A DNA stretch of 64,000 nucleotides from Magicicada septendecula (GCA_034769895.1 CM068372.1:383799910-383863909), one strand, 5' to 3'; positions 35,737 through 46,672 are shown, counted from the stretch's first letter. The notes: generated by a model not told the origin, from the letters alone. Numbers and translations are program-made.

Positions 35737-36252
35737 AAAAACATCATGTATTTTAAAATGATACACTCCACGCGTAACTGTATCCGAAATTTTAGCTTCT
35801 GAGCTAACCATAGCAAATGATGAATTGTATTTACGAATGCTTTCAAAATAATTTTTTGACTTTCTTTTTATTGAAGGTTCATTTGAAGTAAGTCCATCAT
35901 ACAATGATTTAAAGTATTCATTTTGACTTAAGGCCGGTAATATTGCTTTACCCTTATGACAACATGAAGTGAATGCAGTCCTTTCACCTAAAGTGACTTC
36001 AGATTCGAAATGTTTTGCATTGCAAAACCTGCATTGTAAATGCATTAATCCACAATCAAAAGTATTAAAATTTCTTGGAATGACATTCAGTGCGCATTTA
36101 AATGTATCCCTCAAAATAATTTCATCATTTTGTATACTATTTACACTATTTAAATTTGCATTTGGTCTATTATCATTTTGACTTTCACGCGAATATATAT
36201 TCCTTCTTCTTTGTCTCTCACTCCGACCCGTCAATGTTCTATGTCGAGGCAT
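35737..36252 (-). pseudogene. N-terminal zinc-binding part of the Helitron protein
   Basis: It starts at an ATG (36252) with a basic stretch (MPRHRTLTGRSERQRRRN), then the typical Cys cluster LMHLQCRFCNAKHFESE...CCHKGKAILP, which precedes Rep in animal Helitrons. It stays in the same frame as 34315-35718, separated only by a stop at 35734-35736. Confidence 0.82.
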
Positions 36253-36949
36253 AATGGAAGTAGGTGCGAATATCTGAATGTAAAAAAAAACATGTAATGA
36301 AATTACTGAAACTAAGATTAGACAGGGTTTAATTTAAAAATAATAAAATGTACTCACTTTTTTGAAACCACCAATAATAATTAGGCGAGAGTAAGTCAAT
36401 TAAAATTGCTGCTACAAAATTTTCCTTTTGCAACAGGTGTATATTAAACAAGCTGTATTTCACTTTCAACTGCACATTAATATATAAAACACAGATATCT
36501 AATATACAAAATATAAAATAAACGCTTTTTTGCCTTGACATACACTCCACAGACTATTGAAAAAGGAACATTTGAAATCACACAAAATTCACAGCTCATT
36601 CAGTCAATCTGTCAGTAATTATTTGTTGGCAACATTTTAAAATTCTTTGGCGACAATCTCTACTCTGTGCGACTGTTTGACCACAGACTATTATGTGTTT
36701 GACATTGGCAGTATGAACGTAAACAAACGACAGACTATTATGTGTTTGACATTGGCAGTATGAACGTAAACAATGAATGTTATATTTAATTTAATTTAAT
36801 GTATTTGTAACACATATTATATATAAATTTTAGCTTTCTGCCCTCCTTCTCCATATAAACTTTAACTATGCCAAATCTCACACTCCTCCGTGCGCGCAAT
36901 ATGCTTAAAAAGGGGTACAAAATTTTCTCTTCACGCATTAATATATAGA
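36253..36949 (-). repeat. Helitron 5' non-coding region with a 47-bp tandem duplication
   Basis: No gene. The unit CAGACTATTATGTGTTTGAC... is present twice, at 36684-36726 and 36731-36773 (period 47). The Helitron 5' tip is at 36949. Possible promoter of the Helitron gene, but no motif was convincing. Confidence 0.6.
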
Positions 36950-38396
36950 TAAAAAATCAATAATCCAGATCGTAGTATGAGAAAATAATGAAGAAAAGAT
37001 TCAGAATTAAAAGAAGTAAAGATACAGAGTTGAACATGAAAATGAACAAGAAGCAGTAGAATTTAAGAAGGAGAAGATACAATACAATTGATAATTTCAT
37101 TAAACTTAGAATCACGTTTTATAAAATGATCAATTTTGGTGGAAGGGCATTATATAACATTGCAGAAATCAGATCATATAGGGTACCCATAAGTATTATA
37201 GAAATGCTAAAAAAAGTAATATAATTTAATGAATAATAATGAAGAAAAAATATAAAATGAAGTTAAGAAAGAAGAAAGGAGAATTGTAAACAAGAGTAAT
37301 CACTAAAAGAATAGACTAGACTGACAAACAAATGACTTTGACCCAACCCCAGAGATTGGCCAGATAAAGACAAAAAAGATGAGAAAGGATATACTGAAAT
37401 TAAGAAGACAAATCAATGATAAGAGACAACAATGAGTTAAGAAAATATATAATTAACAATGAATAAAACAATAATAAAGAAAGTACACTAGCCATAAAAA
37501 ATAAGTAAGACAATTATTATTAAATAAAGTATGTTGTTAAGAACCTTATAATAATAAGAAAGTAAGGCACAAAATGTTAAAGAATAATTATAAATGTATA
37601 TCTAAAAGGTCATTGAAACCAAGAGTGAGAGATAGGTAGGGAGTGATAGCAATAAACAGTGAAGTGGTGATAATATTAAAATAAACAACTTATAATATTA
37701 AGAAAAAGAATAGTGACCAAGTGTAACAAACCAAAACCATAACCAAATGGTAAATAAGAAAATAAGTTAATTGTGTTAGACTGTAAGAAACAGAGTAATT
37801 GTGGGTGTAAGGAATAGAAAAACATATTATGTCAGTAAAAGAATCACTAGAATGATTATATTTATAGAATAGACGGTGTTGATTCAATACTCACCAAAAT
37901 TGTTATGTTACTTAATTAAATGAAAGTTAATTTGTTTGTTTAATGTTTAAAGGTGTGTAAACCCAATGGCAGAATTTTACAGTAATATGTTTGGGTTTTA
38001 TATGTAAGTAAGGAAAGTATAAAGAGATGAATAGTATGAACATTTTAAGTGATGACATACAATGTAATAGTTATATTTAATGAGAAGAAACATGGCTGAA
38101 CCATATACAGACCATTAAGTTATTTATATGTTATGTTTTGTTAATAGATTTAAGTGTTAAAGAGGTGTGTGAGAAATGGGAGTAGGAATAAAACTAGTAA
38201 TGACATAAAAATTAACAAACAACAAATTAATAAATATAATATAAATAGAAAGCAAAATATCAGCTAAGAAATAATTTTGTAAAAGTATAATAACATCAAT
38301 AGATTGTAAAACAGTTCCAAAATAATTCAAAAGACAATAAGCACGAAATGAAAATAAGCAAACCACATGTACTTAATAAATAATGTTCAAAAGTTC
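36950..38396 (+). repeat. 3' region and LTR-like end of Gypsy element C
   Basis: No gene. From about 37148 to 38396 the sequence is the reverse complement of 11421-10189, the presumed LTR of Gypsy copy D. As part of the plus-strand element C it would be the start of the 3' LTR. No clean TGT start could be fixed. Similarity ends at 38396. Confidence 0.55.
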
Positions 38397-39485
38397 AAAT
38401 GTTCAAATAAATAAACAGCCCATAGTGTCGGATTACCGACTAAAAGCAATTCCTCAGCACTAGCCCAAGACCGTTTGTCAGGCTGGGCCTTACCTTTGCA
38501 CCTACAGCGTCCTTTTGATGTATTTGTTTTCTTCTATATGCCTCTGTTGGCGCAGAAACTAGGTGCACTCAAGTTTGAACCTTAACTCCAAGTTAACGGT
38601 TGCACTAATCTTAAATACAATTATACCAATTTTTAGTTTAATTCATTGTGCATTAAATGGTGGTCATCGAAAACTTTATTATCTTATTTTGTCAGTGTTG
38701 CGTTGGTCGGAATAAAAAAAGTGCTCGTTTTTTACCTATTCTTGAAAAGTCTCAGCTTTAAAACGAAAGTACATAAAAATGCGGCGTCCAACTGCAAAGA
38801 AATATGCACACATTATAGAATGGAATGTTTTTAACGCATGTGTTAAGTTAGAAGTTGGTATCTGTGTTAGAAAAGAAGTTATCAATATTTGTAAAACATC
38901 TTTTTCTCATTACTGAATAACCAGAGTAAATCGCGCTTGGGCTCATTTTAAAGGTCGTAAGTTTTCTGTATAAATTCATAAATTAAAAAAAAAGGAAAGT
39001 GATAATTGTATTTTATAATGATTTCTTTTTTATACCTAGTGAGGCAGTGTGCGCTCAACCATGAAATCAATGCGCATCCATGTAGGGTAGTACAGTCTGG
39101 ACAGGTAAGGTGGATGTGCCTGGTTACTTTTCGTACTTTGATTCTGTGTTGTCACAGTGAAGTTTACTAAACTGTCATGAATCCACCATGAGAGTTTAGA
39201 ATTCTAAAGCCATCTAGGGAATAGGTATAAAAAAGGTAACTTCTTTATTTCAACCAACGGAACTCTGACAAAAAAGAGGAAAACATTTTGATTACCACCA
39301 TTCAACGCAGTATCAAATAAGCTAAAATCTGGTATAATTTGGTTTAAGATTAGTGTAACTGTAAACTTGAAATTAAGATTCAAACTCGAGTGCACATACT
39401 TTCTGCATCAACAGGAGGTCACACTACGGTCTAAGTCGGCCTTCTTCACTTGTAGGATTGCCTTGATGTAATGTGACATCCGGTC
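38397..39485. repeat. Diverged inverted repeat, no gene
   Basis: Two arms of about 220 bp, 38543-38765 and the reverse complement of 39200-39420, share blocks such as GCACTCAAGTTTGAA / GCACTCGAGTTTGAA and TTTTGTCAG.GTT.CGTTGG. The spacer of about 430 bp and the moderately GC-rich 38405-38540 were not recognised. It may be an old foldback element or two copies of one repeat head to head. Confidence 0.5.
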
Positions 39486-39770
39486 TCAGGAGCTTTCCTG
39501 TCTGAGCATGATGACGTCAACTATGACCTCCGATGTTAAATGACCCAACTCTGCCTGCAATTCTATCCACCCTTGTTCCCACCTACCGCAGACGTCTAGT
39601 GACCTGCACAATAATCTTTTCTTTATATTAAGGGCATCCTTAGCCAACTCAATTCTGCGTTTCACCCCTTGACCACAACGCATGTCCTCCATAACTAAAC
39701 ATTCCATACGTTTAAAAACTGTCACTTGTTTAATTTTCTCATTTGCTATTTTAATGAATAAGGAAAACAT
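39486..39770 (-). pseudogene. LINE reverse transcriptase C-terminal fragment
   Basis: The minus strand encodes GVKRRIELAKDALNIKKRLLC, the conserved segment after the RT core of RTE/CR1-type non-LTR retrotransposons (usually K-R-I-x-x-A-K-x-A-F). About 95 codons are open. The catalytic RT box is not present. The identity rests on one motif and the family could not be fixed. Confidence 0.5.
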
Positions 39771-41946
39771 CTATACAGTGTTATAATAACAGATTTTATA
39801 TACACTGTAACGAAACAAAATGTTACAAAAGAATAGTAAATAATAGTGAAATCCGATCCAGAGAGGAAACAAGAAATAATAATTGAAAGCAAATTAAAAG
39901 AAACCTAGTTGGTTTGACTTATTTAATATTATTAAGAAACCCAGAAATAACCCAGTAGAATAGGGCAGTAAACAGAAAAAGTTACATAAATATACCTAGT
40001 AGGCCTAATCAACTTACCCTGAATAACAACCAAACTTAATAAAGGGTACCTAATCATAAATTAAAATTGTATTAACAAAATTGTATAGACATATATTAAG
40101 GATAGAAAAAGGGACACAAACCTTTACAGTGATGAGTGTGATAATAAGAAATAGCGACACAGACTACCGTTAAACAGTGTAATTATTTTATAATCGAAAG
40201 TGTTTTATTGTTATTATTAGACAGAATTTTAGTTTATCATACAGACAATAGTTTAGCAGTATAAATAAACTAAAACTGTCAAAAACAATTATTATTATTA
40301 TTATTATTAAGAGTTGCATGTTATAAGATTTTATGTCACCAGTTAATTTATGTAAATATATTTATCTCAGGTAGTCAAAGTAGAAATTACAATCAACCAT
40401 AACAAATTGTTCCACCACATATCATAGAAATTCAAATTAATAAGGTTTTACAGTTATAAACTGAGGCATGTTTAGTATCAAATTGTTTATAATTATCTAA
40501 TTAATAATTGTATAAACATTGCATGTATCATTAGAGTATAATAATAAAATTATCTATTAAAGGTAATTTATAAAATATAAAGTAGGTAATGGGTGTTGAT
40601 CCTATAAGATTTAACCTGTACATAAATGGCCAATCAAAATTTAAGAAGTTTGTATGAGTTCAGTGACTAAAAAAGAAGAAATAACACTTAATTGTTAATT
40701 GTGATGGAAAACAGTTGGATAGTGCGTGTCTAGATGTAATTAAAAAAATATATAAAAATAGATAACCCGTTTGTGAAAGAAGATCTGAATGACCATCATC
40801 GAAGATAATAATCCCTCCACTACAATTTTCATGAACAAGTAACACACACAAGCAAGAAATTATCTAGAATAAACCAGAAAACCCTCAGCAATATCGTCTA
40901 GATGTGTAAAGTATAATTTGACAATATTTTTATCCAACAAGGAACAACCACTAGACAATATAACAATTTACACTAACACTAATCACTAGTAAACATTTTA
41001 AGTGCAAACAAATTCAATATCTAAGCGAACAGTGATTACAAGGAAACATTTATTTGGACACATTAATAAACTTCATTATTTTCTGAGACGGACAATATAG
41101 TAGCCATGATGTTGACATCACTCTAACCTACATGCTTTTTACGAAGCATTGAATCTCGTCAACTTTGTATGTTACTTAATATATAATTTTTGTAATTTTT
41201 TAGATTATAAGTAATATTGTTTGTAAAGGTACTCTATATTATTAATTATCATGTAAAGGAACTTTTCGTAGCAGCCACAAGAATTCCCACGAAATATATT
41301 AAAATTATTTAATTATTAAATCCTGAGATAAATATCGATTGTGACAACCGTATGTATCGAATGGAATTTTCCAATAATTTGAATCTATTACAGAGATTAA
41401 ACCATTATGTTATTAAATCATATCCATGCGTTATTATTTCAGGAACGTAATATATTATCAGCAGTTATTTTATAATTAACCAGGATAAGAAGAATTCGGG
41501 GAGTCATTGGAAGTACGCAAATTGCAAAACCAAGATTAACCTCAAATAATAGGTTAAAGCCTAATATCGAAGGTGACTTGAAAATTTTGGGATGACTCGA
41601 CCGCTATTTTTTGAATTGATTTTGGAGTTCTAACTACTGAACTGGAATAATTATAATTCTGATTCAGAAACCAAGGCAGAATAATTCAATTCTTTTACTT
41701 ATATATTTAATCACATTCGTAAAAACATAACATAAATATTCCACGATCAGCTGATACACTATCTACAACTATTTATTACAATTTAACATATACAAGGAAT
41801 AACACGGGCAAATCATAATACCATTAAGATACTACGGGTACAAGAGTCGTATTATAACACATGTTGGTAAGAAAAATTAAAATTCAACTTGAAAACATTA
41901 TTTAATTTTCAACCAGCAACAACAGACAAGCATTAAGCCTTAGTAC
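39771..41946. other. AT-rich non-coding stretch
   Basis: No gene seen. TGTAACGAAACAAAATGTTACA at 39808-39829 is a short inverted repeat whose start resembles the LTR start of element A, so an unrecognised LTR could begin here. The plus strand is A-rich like the LTR and 3' regions of the Gypsy elements. Confidence 0.3.
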
Positions 41947-41958
41947 CCAGTAACAATA
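41947..41958 (+). repeat. Left target-site duplication of Penelope composite PLE-C
   Basis: CCAGTAACAATA is repeated at 44613-44624 on the other side of the element. Confidence 0.75.
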
Positions 41959-42051
41959 GTTGTCTTGATTATTCATCTCTTCTTTCACAGCACTAACACT
42001 TATCTAAAAATGAAACTTTTACTTGTGAAACTTACTGTTTATTTTCTTCTC

Positions 42052-42095
42052 GTTGAACGCGTTTCAGCGTATGTATTCGCCTTCTTCAGCTTTGA
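42052..42095 (-). ncRNA. Hammerhead-like core, PLE-C left arm
   Basis: The minus strand has CTGAAGA, hairpin AGGCG...CGCT, then GAAAC-GCG-TTC. Core bases C-U-G-A-N-G-A and G-A-A-A are all present; stem I pairing is weak. Confidence 0.5.
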
Positions 42096-42139
42096 GACAG
42101 ACTGCCATCATTTGGTAACGGTTGTTGTGTGGAAGGTGT

Positions 42140-42762
42140 AGTGGGGTTGGTGCGTGGAGGAAGGGGATTGGCGCGGGAATTCAACTTAATGTTTGTTTTT
42201 TGTATAATTGTGTCAAAAAGTGTATGTGATTTATATTGTAATTGATCGTTAAGTGTGTTGTTTGGTTGTGTTGTGTGGTGTTTATATATTTCGTATTGTT
42301 CAGTTGTGTTGAGTTTTCGACCTTTGGGTAAGTAATGTAAAATTTCAAGATTAGTGTCTATGTTGGTGTAACTGTGGTTTTCTGTGTGTATGTGTGTGGC
42401 AAATGCGGAGTGTATATTGTTGTTGGTTAAAGCTTTTAAGTGTTCAGAATAACGGGATGAAAAAGATCTTCCCGTCTGGCCTATGTAGAAATATTGCAGT
42501 CATTACAATTTAATTTGTATACACCTGTTTTGTTAGATTTGTCTATGTCTGTGTTTGTATTATTGATGTGTTTTTTGATGGTATTTGTTGTTCTGTATGC
42601 TATTTTGTATTTGTGTTTTCTGAATGTGTTGGCGATTTTGTGTGTGTAGGAGTTGTGGTATGTGAGTGTGATGTATTTATTGTGCTGTGTGTTGATGGTA
42701 TTTTGTGTTTTGTTGTTTTTGTTTTTGATGCGTTTGTGTAGTGTGTTTATTAAATTAGGGTT
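42140..42762 (-). pseudogene. PLE-C GIY-YIG endonuclease part (left copy)
   Basis: Continues the RT at 42763-43818 after a stop (TAG for a Tyr present in the plus-strand copy). The GIY-YIG region is broken by a one-base loss near 42495-42500 (ATATTTCTACAT against ATAGTTTCTACAC in the other copy). It ends near 42140 before the hammerhead-like core. Confidence 0.75.
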
Positions 42763-43818
42763 CTAACCGTTTTTGATTGCTACGTATTTTATTGTGTCGA
42801 GTTCGTCGGTGTAATCTTGTTTATTTAAGGGTATTTTAGTTAGTCTATGGAGCATATGGTTGAAGGCCGCATGTTTATGTTGTGTTGGGTGGTTTGATGT
42901 GTTGTGTATAAACATGTCAGTTGTGGTTGGTTTCCTGTATATTTTGTACGTGTGTGTATTGTTAGTTTTGTTAATTGTTAGGTCTAGAAAATTTATACTA
43001 TTGTTTTGTTCAATTTCCAGTGTAAATTTTAATTTGTGGTGTGTAGTGTTTATGTATTTGTGGAAGTTTTCAACTTGTCTTGTGTTGCCTTTGTATAAAA
43101 GTAATATATCATCTACATACCTGTGCCAGTATATAATTTTGTTAGTGTATTTGTTGTTGTTTATTATGTGGTTCTGTTCTATGTTGTGTATATATATTTC
43201 TGGTAGTATTCCTGATATGGGGGATCCCATCGGGAGACCTTCTGTTTGTGTGTATATCTTGTTATTGTATGTAAAGTAATTTTGTTCAGTTATTATTTTG
43301 GTAAGTGTGATGATTTCTTGTATGTGTGTTTCAGGTGTGTTGTTTTGTCTGAGTAGTTGTTCTAGTGTTTGGATGGTTTCTTTGATGGGGACATTAGTGT
43401 ATAGATTGGTTATATCAAAAGATGCCAGAGTTGAGTTATGTGGGATGTGGATGTGTTCAGTTTTCCTGACTAGGTCGATGTTGTTTTTGATAGATGTGTT
43501 GTTACTGAGATTAATGTTTTCTCTGATTATTTTGTCTAGTTGTTTTGCGATTTTGTGGGAGGGGGCCTGTGTGTTGTTTATTAATGGTCTGATGGGAATG
43601 TTAGGTTTATGTATTTTTGGTAATGCATTTAGTTTAGGGGGGTTAGGTTTTATTTGTTTAAGGTATTTGGCGCTTTCTGGTTTGATTATATGTTTTGTGT
43701 TGTTTATAAATTTGTTAATCTGTTTATGAAATTTTAGTGTGGGGTCTTTATTTATTTCCGTTATATTATTTTCGTTGAAGAAATTTTCGATTTTAGTGTT
43801 TAATTGGTGTTTGTCCAT
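42763..43818 (-). pseudogene. PLE-C reverse transcriptase (left copy, 351 residues)
   Basis: Penelope RT with LNALPKIHKPNIPIRPLIN, LASFDITNLYTNVPI, TEGLPMGSPISGILPEIY and YWHRYVDDILLLYKG, then NFLDLTI and YRKPTTTDMFIH. RT domains of this class run about 500 residues before the endonuclease, so the N-terminus is truncated at the inversion point. It ends at KNG because a stop replaces the Tyr seen in the plus copy. Best-preserved RT of the PLE-C family here. Confidence 0.9.
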
Positions 43819-44529
43819 TACATAAAATACATAGCAATCAAAAACGGTTACAACCCTAATTTAATAAACACACTACACAAACGCATCAAAAACAAAAACA
43901 ACAAAACACAAAATACCATCAACACACAACACAATAAATACATCACACTCACATACCATAACTCCTACACACACAAAATCGCCAACACATTCAGAAAACA
44001 CAAATACAAAATAGCATACAGAACAACAAATACCATCAAAAAACACATCAATAATACAAACACAGACATAGACAAATATAACAAAACAGGTGTATACAAA
44101 TTAAATTGTAATGACTGCAATAGTTTCTACACAGGCCAGACGGGAAGATCTTTTTCATCCCGTTATTCTGAACACTTAAAAGCTTTAACCAACAACAATA
44201 TACACTCCGCATTTGCCACACACATACACACAGAAAACCACAGTTACACCAACATAGACACTAATCTTGAAATTTTACATTACTTACCCAAAGGTCGAAA
44301 ACTCAACACAACTGAACAATACGAAATATATAAACACCACACAACACAACCAAACAACATACTTAACGATCAATTACAATATAAATCACATACACCTTTT
44401 GACACAATTATACAAAAAACAAACATTAAGTTGAATTCCCGCGCCAATCCCCTTCCACCATGCACCAACCCCACTACACCTTCCACACAACAACCGTTAC
44501 CAAATGATGGCAGTCTGTCTCAAAGCTGA
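43804..44529 (+). pseudogene. PLE-C GIY-YIG part (right copy, open frame)
   Basis: From about 43821 it repeats the end of RT (IKYIAIKNGYNP) and the whole C-terminal endonuclease: GVYKLNCNDCNSFYTGQTGRSF (the second motif reads FYTG instead of YIG), HLKALTNNN, and a tail ending NDGSLSQS. It is uninterrupted for about 235 codons, but lacks the RT core. Its TGA stop (44527-44529) is part of the hammerhead-like CTGA core. Confidence 0.82.
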
Positions 44530-44570
44530 AGAAGGCGAATACGTACGCTGAAACGCGTTCAACGAGAAGA
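44526..44570 (+). ncRNA. Hammerhead-like core, PLE-C right arm
   Basis: CTGAAGA at 44526-44532, stem-II hairpin AGGCG...CGCT, GAAAC at 44550-44554, GCG and TT(C) cleavage triplet. ACGCGT would be the minimal stem III. Confidence 0.5.
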
Positions 44571-44612
44571 AAATAAACAGTAAGTTTCACAAGTAAAAGT
44601 TTCATTTTTAGA

Positions 44613-44624
44613 CCAGTAACAATA
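44613..44624 (+). repeat. Right target-site duplication of PLE-C
   Basis: CCAGTAACAATA, identical to 41947-41958. Confidence 0.75.
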
Positions 44625-44974
44625 ATATTACTACTACTATTAATAATAATAATGTGAAAGTACAGCCCTTTAGCCATGATATACTGTCTAACAGAATGTA
44701 CATATTATTCTCAACATACTGTTGATTAATTTGTAATAATATTCTTAACAGCAAGGTGGTGAAGTATTTTCTGTCTGTATTGAGTAATATTCATGATACT
44801 AACAAAAAAAAAGTAGTCCGTAAGGATGGTAACACCAATCTGCTGAGATATATTGCCAAAACCCTTTTTTGGAAAAATTTTAACAATTCAATGCAAACGT
44901 CAGCCTGAAAAAATGCCATGTTTACCTGCAAAAAGTATTAAAATGAACTCACAATAAAAAACATGAACAAATTT

Positions 44975-45333
44975 GTTTTAAATTGTAATTTTATTTCTTA
45001 GTATCATTCAATCACATTTAATATTATTGTTCTGCGTTTCTTCTTTCTATCCATTCCGTGATACATTCTTTGTATTTCGTTGGTTGGGTTTTTTGTTATT
45101 CTTACTGGTTTGTCTGGGTGTAGGCTTACGTTTAGGTTTAGACCTGGGTTTCTCTTCACTATCAGATGTATCCACATGTTGGAACAGTCTTTCGTACGTT
45201 TGAGTGTCTGTAAATCCGGTGCAATAGATTGCATCCTCTGTATTTTCCTCGATCCAATCCAGATATTTAGTAAGGCGTAAGTAGCCAGCTGGCGCTCCTG
45301 GTGTTCCACAAGCTAATCCAAATGTCACGACTC
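44975..45333 (-). CDS. Last exon of a trypsin-like serine protease gene
   Basis: The minus strand has a T-rich tract and a 3' splice site ...ATCAACAG at 45334-45340. The exon starts with a split codon and encodes VVTFGLACGTPGAPAGYL-RLTKYLDWIEENT, the C-terminus of an S1 protease: the last Cys, the substrate-pocket G-x-P strand and the terminal helix. The active-site exons lie to the right and were not found in the window. After the normal family end the frame runs on for about 60 residues, very Lys/Arg/Pro/Asn-rich (SEEKPRSKPKRKPTPRQ...), to a stop at 45047-45049. A poly(A) signal AATAAA is at 44992-44997. It is the only cellular gene seen, and it appears undamaged. Confidence 0.8.
44992..44997 (-). 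terminator. Poly(A) signal of the protease gene
   Basis: AATAAA on the minus strand, about 50 bp after the stop codon of the protease exon. Confidence 0.6.
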
Positions 45334-45494
45334 CTGTTGATAAAAAAAAAGCAACTATATTTATCTAGGTAATATAGAAGGTGTAGTGATAAAGGAAAGG
45401 GGAATGGCCTTTTTTTATGAGAATATTATTAATGGTCTTTTTTTTGTAGGTAACTTGATGTTTCTTGCAGATTTTGTATTATATATCCATATCC

Positions 45495-45498
45495 GTAC
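45495..45498 (+). repeat. Left target-site duplication GTAC of LTR element E
   Basis: GTAC directly before the LTR start TGCAACG. It is repeated at 55337-55340. Confidence 0.8.
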
Positions 45499-45572
45499 TG
45501 CAACGTTACAACAATTATACTATCTCATAATTATACTATTATAATTATCTCATATCAACAATTATACTATTA

Positions 45573-45581
45573 TATATTATC
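45573..45581 (+). repeat. Left target-site duplication of Penelope palindrome PLE-B
   Basis: TATATTATC, repeated at 50303-50311. The other LTR of element E has this site once (ATATATTATCATATTC near 53785), which is the unoccupied target. Confidence 0.8.
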
Positions 45582-45659
45582 TCAATCACTTTCTGCTACA
45601 GTCCGTTTCTTGATGTATATAATACATTTAATATTTATACTAAATTTACATAAAGATGT

Positions 45660-46545
45660 TTTTTCTATTTGGAACATGTTTCGAGAGTTCCTGTTCTCTC
45701 ATCTTCAGCCTTCGCCATCTTGTTTCTGGTGAAGTATTTGTGTGTTGGCTGCTGGATGTTATTAAGGTTGTTTGTTGGTCTTTGGTCTTTTAAATTTGTA
45801 TTATTGTGTGTGGTTGTGGTATATGTTTTTGTATTTTGTGTATTTTCGATGTTGAGTGCTTTGAATATTGTGTCATGTTTTGTATTGATTTGTATTTGTT
45901 CTGGTATTAGTTTGTTTTGTGTTTTATGTTTGTATATTTGTAAATTTTCCCAAATGTTCATTATGGTGCCTTTGTGTGGTATATGTTTTATTAGTGATAC
46001 ATTGGTTATGTTTGGGAATTCGTGTCCTGTGTTTATTGCATGTGTGGCTAAATTGGATTTATATATTTCTGGTTTTTTGTATGCGTTTAGGTGTTCAAAA
46101 TAAGTTTTTTCAGCTGTTTTTTTGTTTGTCCTATGTAACATTTATTGCAATCTTGGCATTCAATTTTGTATATACCATTAGTTGTTGTATTATCTTTGTT
46201 GTGTGAGCTATTTAGAATTTGTAATTTATTTTTATTAGTTTTGTATGCTATTTTTATATCTGTGTTTTTAAATAGTTTTGTTAGTTTTGTCATTTTATTA
46301 TTTATGTGTGTGAATGTGGCCCATTTTTTGTTGTTGTTATTATTTATGTGTTGTTCATTTTGATTAATTCTTAATTGTTCAGTTTTTATTTTGCATTTGA
46401 TTTTATTTTCTATTTTGATCATAGTATTTTTATTGTATCCATTTTCATAACCAATTTGGTATATTATATTTCTTTCTTTGTCAGTTTCTTGTTTGTTTAG
46501 GGGTATTTTGTACATTCTGTTAAATAACGAATAAAATGCTGCCAT
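45660..46545 (-). pseudogene. PLE-B GIY-YIG endonuclease part (minus copy)
   Basis: From 46545 the frame covers the end of RT (MAAFYSLFNRMYKIPLNKQE) and the endonuclease signature GIYKIECQDCNKCYIGQTKKQ. A one-base loss near 46105 shifts the frame (the plus copy reads on). The C-terminal half continues at 46141-45665 to KAEDERTGTLETCSK. The terminal codons coincide with the hammerhead-like core. Confidence 0.85.
45668..45712 (-). ncRNA. Hammerhead-like core, PLE-B minus copy
   Basis: The minus strand has CTGAAGA, a 5-bp stem GAGAG...CTCTC, GAAAC, AT, GTT. All invariant core bases are present. It overlaps the codons for EDERTGTLETCSK. Confidence 0.55.
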
Positions 46546-46672
46546 TTTATGTTGTGGTGGGTGGTCAGAATGGTTAGGTATAATGATGTTAGTGGAAGTT
46601 GGTTTTCTATATATTGCATATTGTATGTGTTTGTTGTATCTTGTGATGGTTATGTCTAAATAATTGATTTTG

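Larger units (their letters stand above)
31064..36949 (-). mobile_element. Helitron with both termini, 5.9 kb, decayed Rep-helicase
   Basis: On the minus strand the element begins TCTATATATTAATGCG (36949) and ends CTAG (31064). A 6-bp-stem hairpin GGTCGA-ATT-TCGACC (31080-31094) lies 12 nt before the CTAG, as expected for Helitron 3' ends. The flanks are A on the left and T on the right, the standard insertion between A and T without duplication. The reading frames inside are a RepHel protein. It sits in the 3' region of element C. Confidence 0.93.
6131..38396 (+). mobile_element. Older Gypsy element C, broken by three later insertions
   Basis: The pieces 6131-6782, 13347-14163, 29027-31063 and 36950-38396 read in order as RT/RNase H, RNase H/integrase, integrase plus 3' region, and 3' region/LTR of one plus-strand Gypsy element. 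Each junction lies within a codon-by-codon continuous homology and carries the mark of the inserted element: an 11-bp duplication, GTAA, and a Helitron A/T site. Its 5' LTR, gag and the start of pol lie left of the window, beyond element B. The right end is taken as the point where similarity to the inverted LTR-like segment at 10189-11421 stops. Confidence 0.8.
41959..44612. mobile_element. Penelope-like composite PLE-C, two inverted copies
   Basis: A longer minus-strand copy (43818 to about 42003) and a shorter plus-strand copy (about 43821-44612) meet head to head at 43820, with both 3' ends outward. The arms 42003-42805 and 43821-44612 are nearly identical. A 44-bp one-sided extension (41959-42002) lies at the left end. 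A 12-bp target duplication flanks the whole. Confidence 0.85.
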
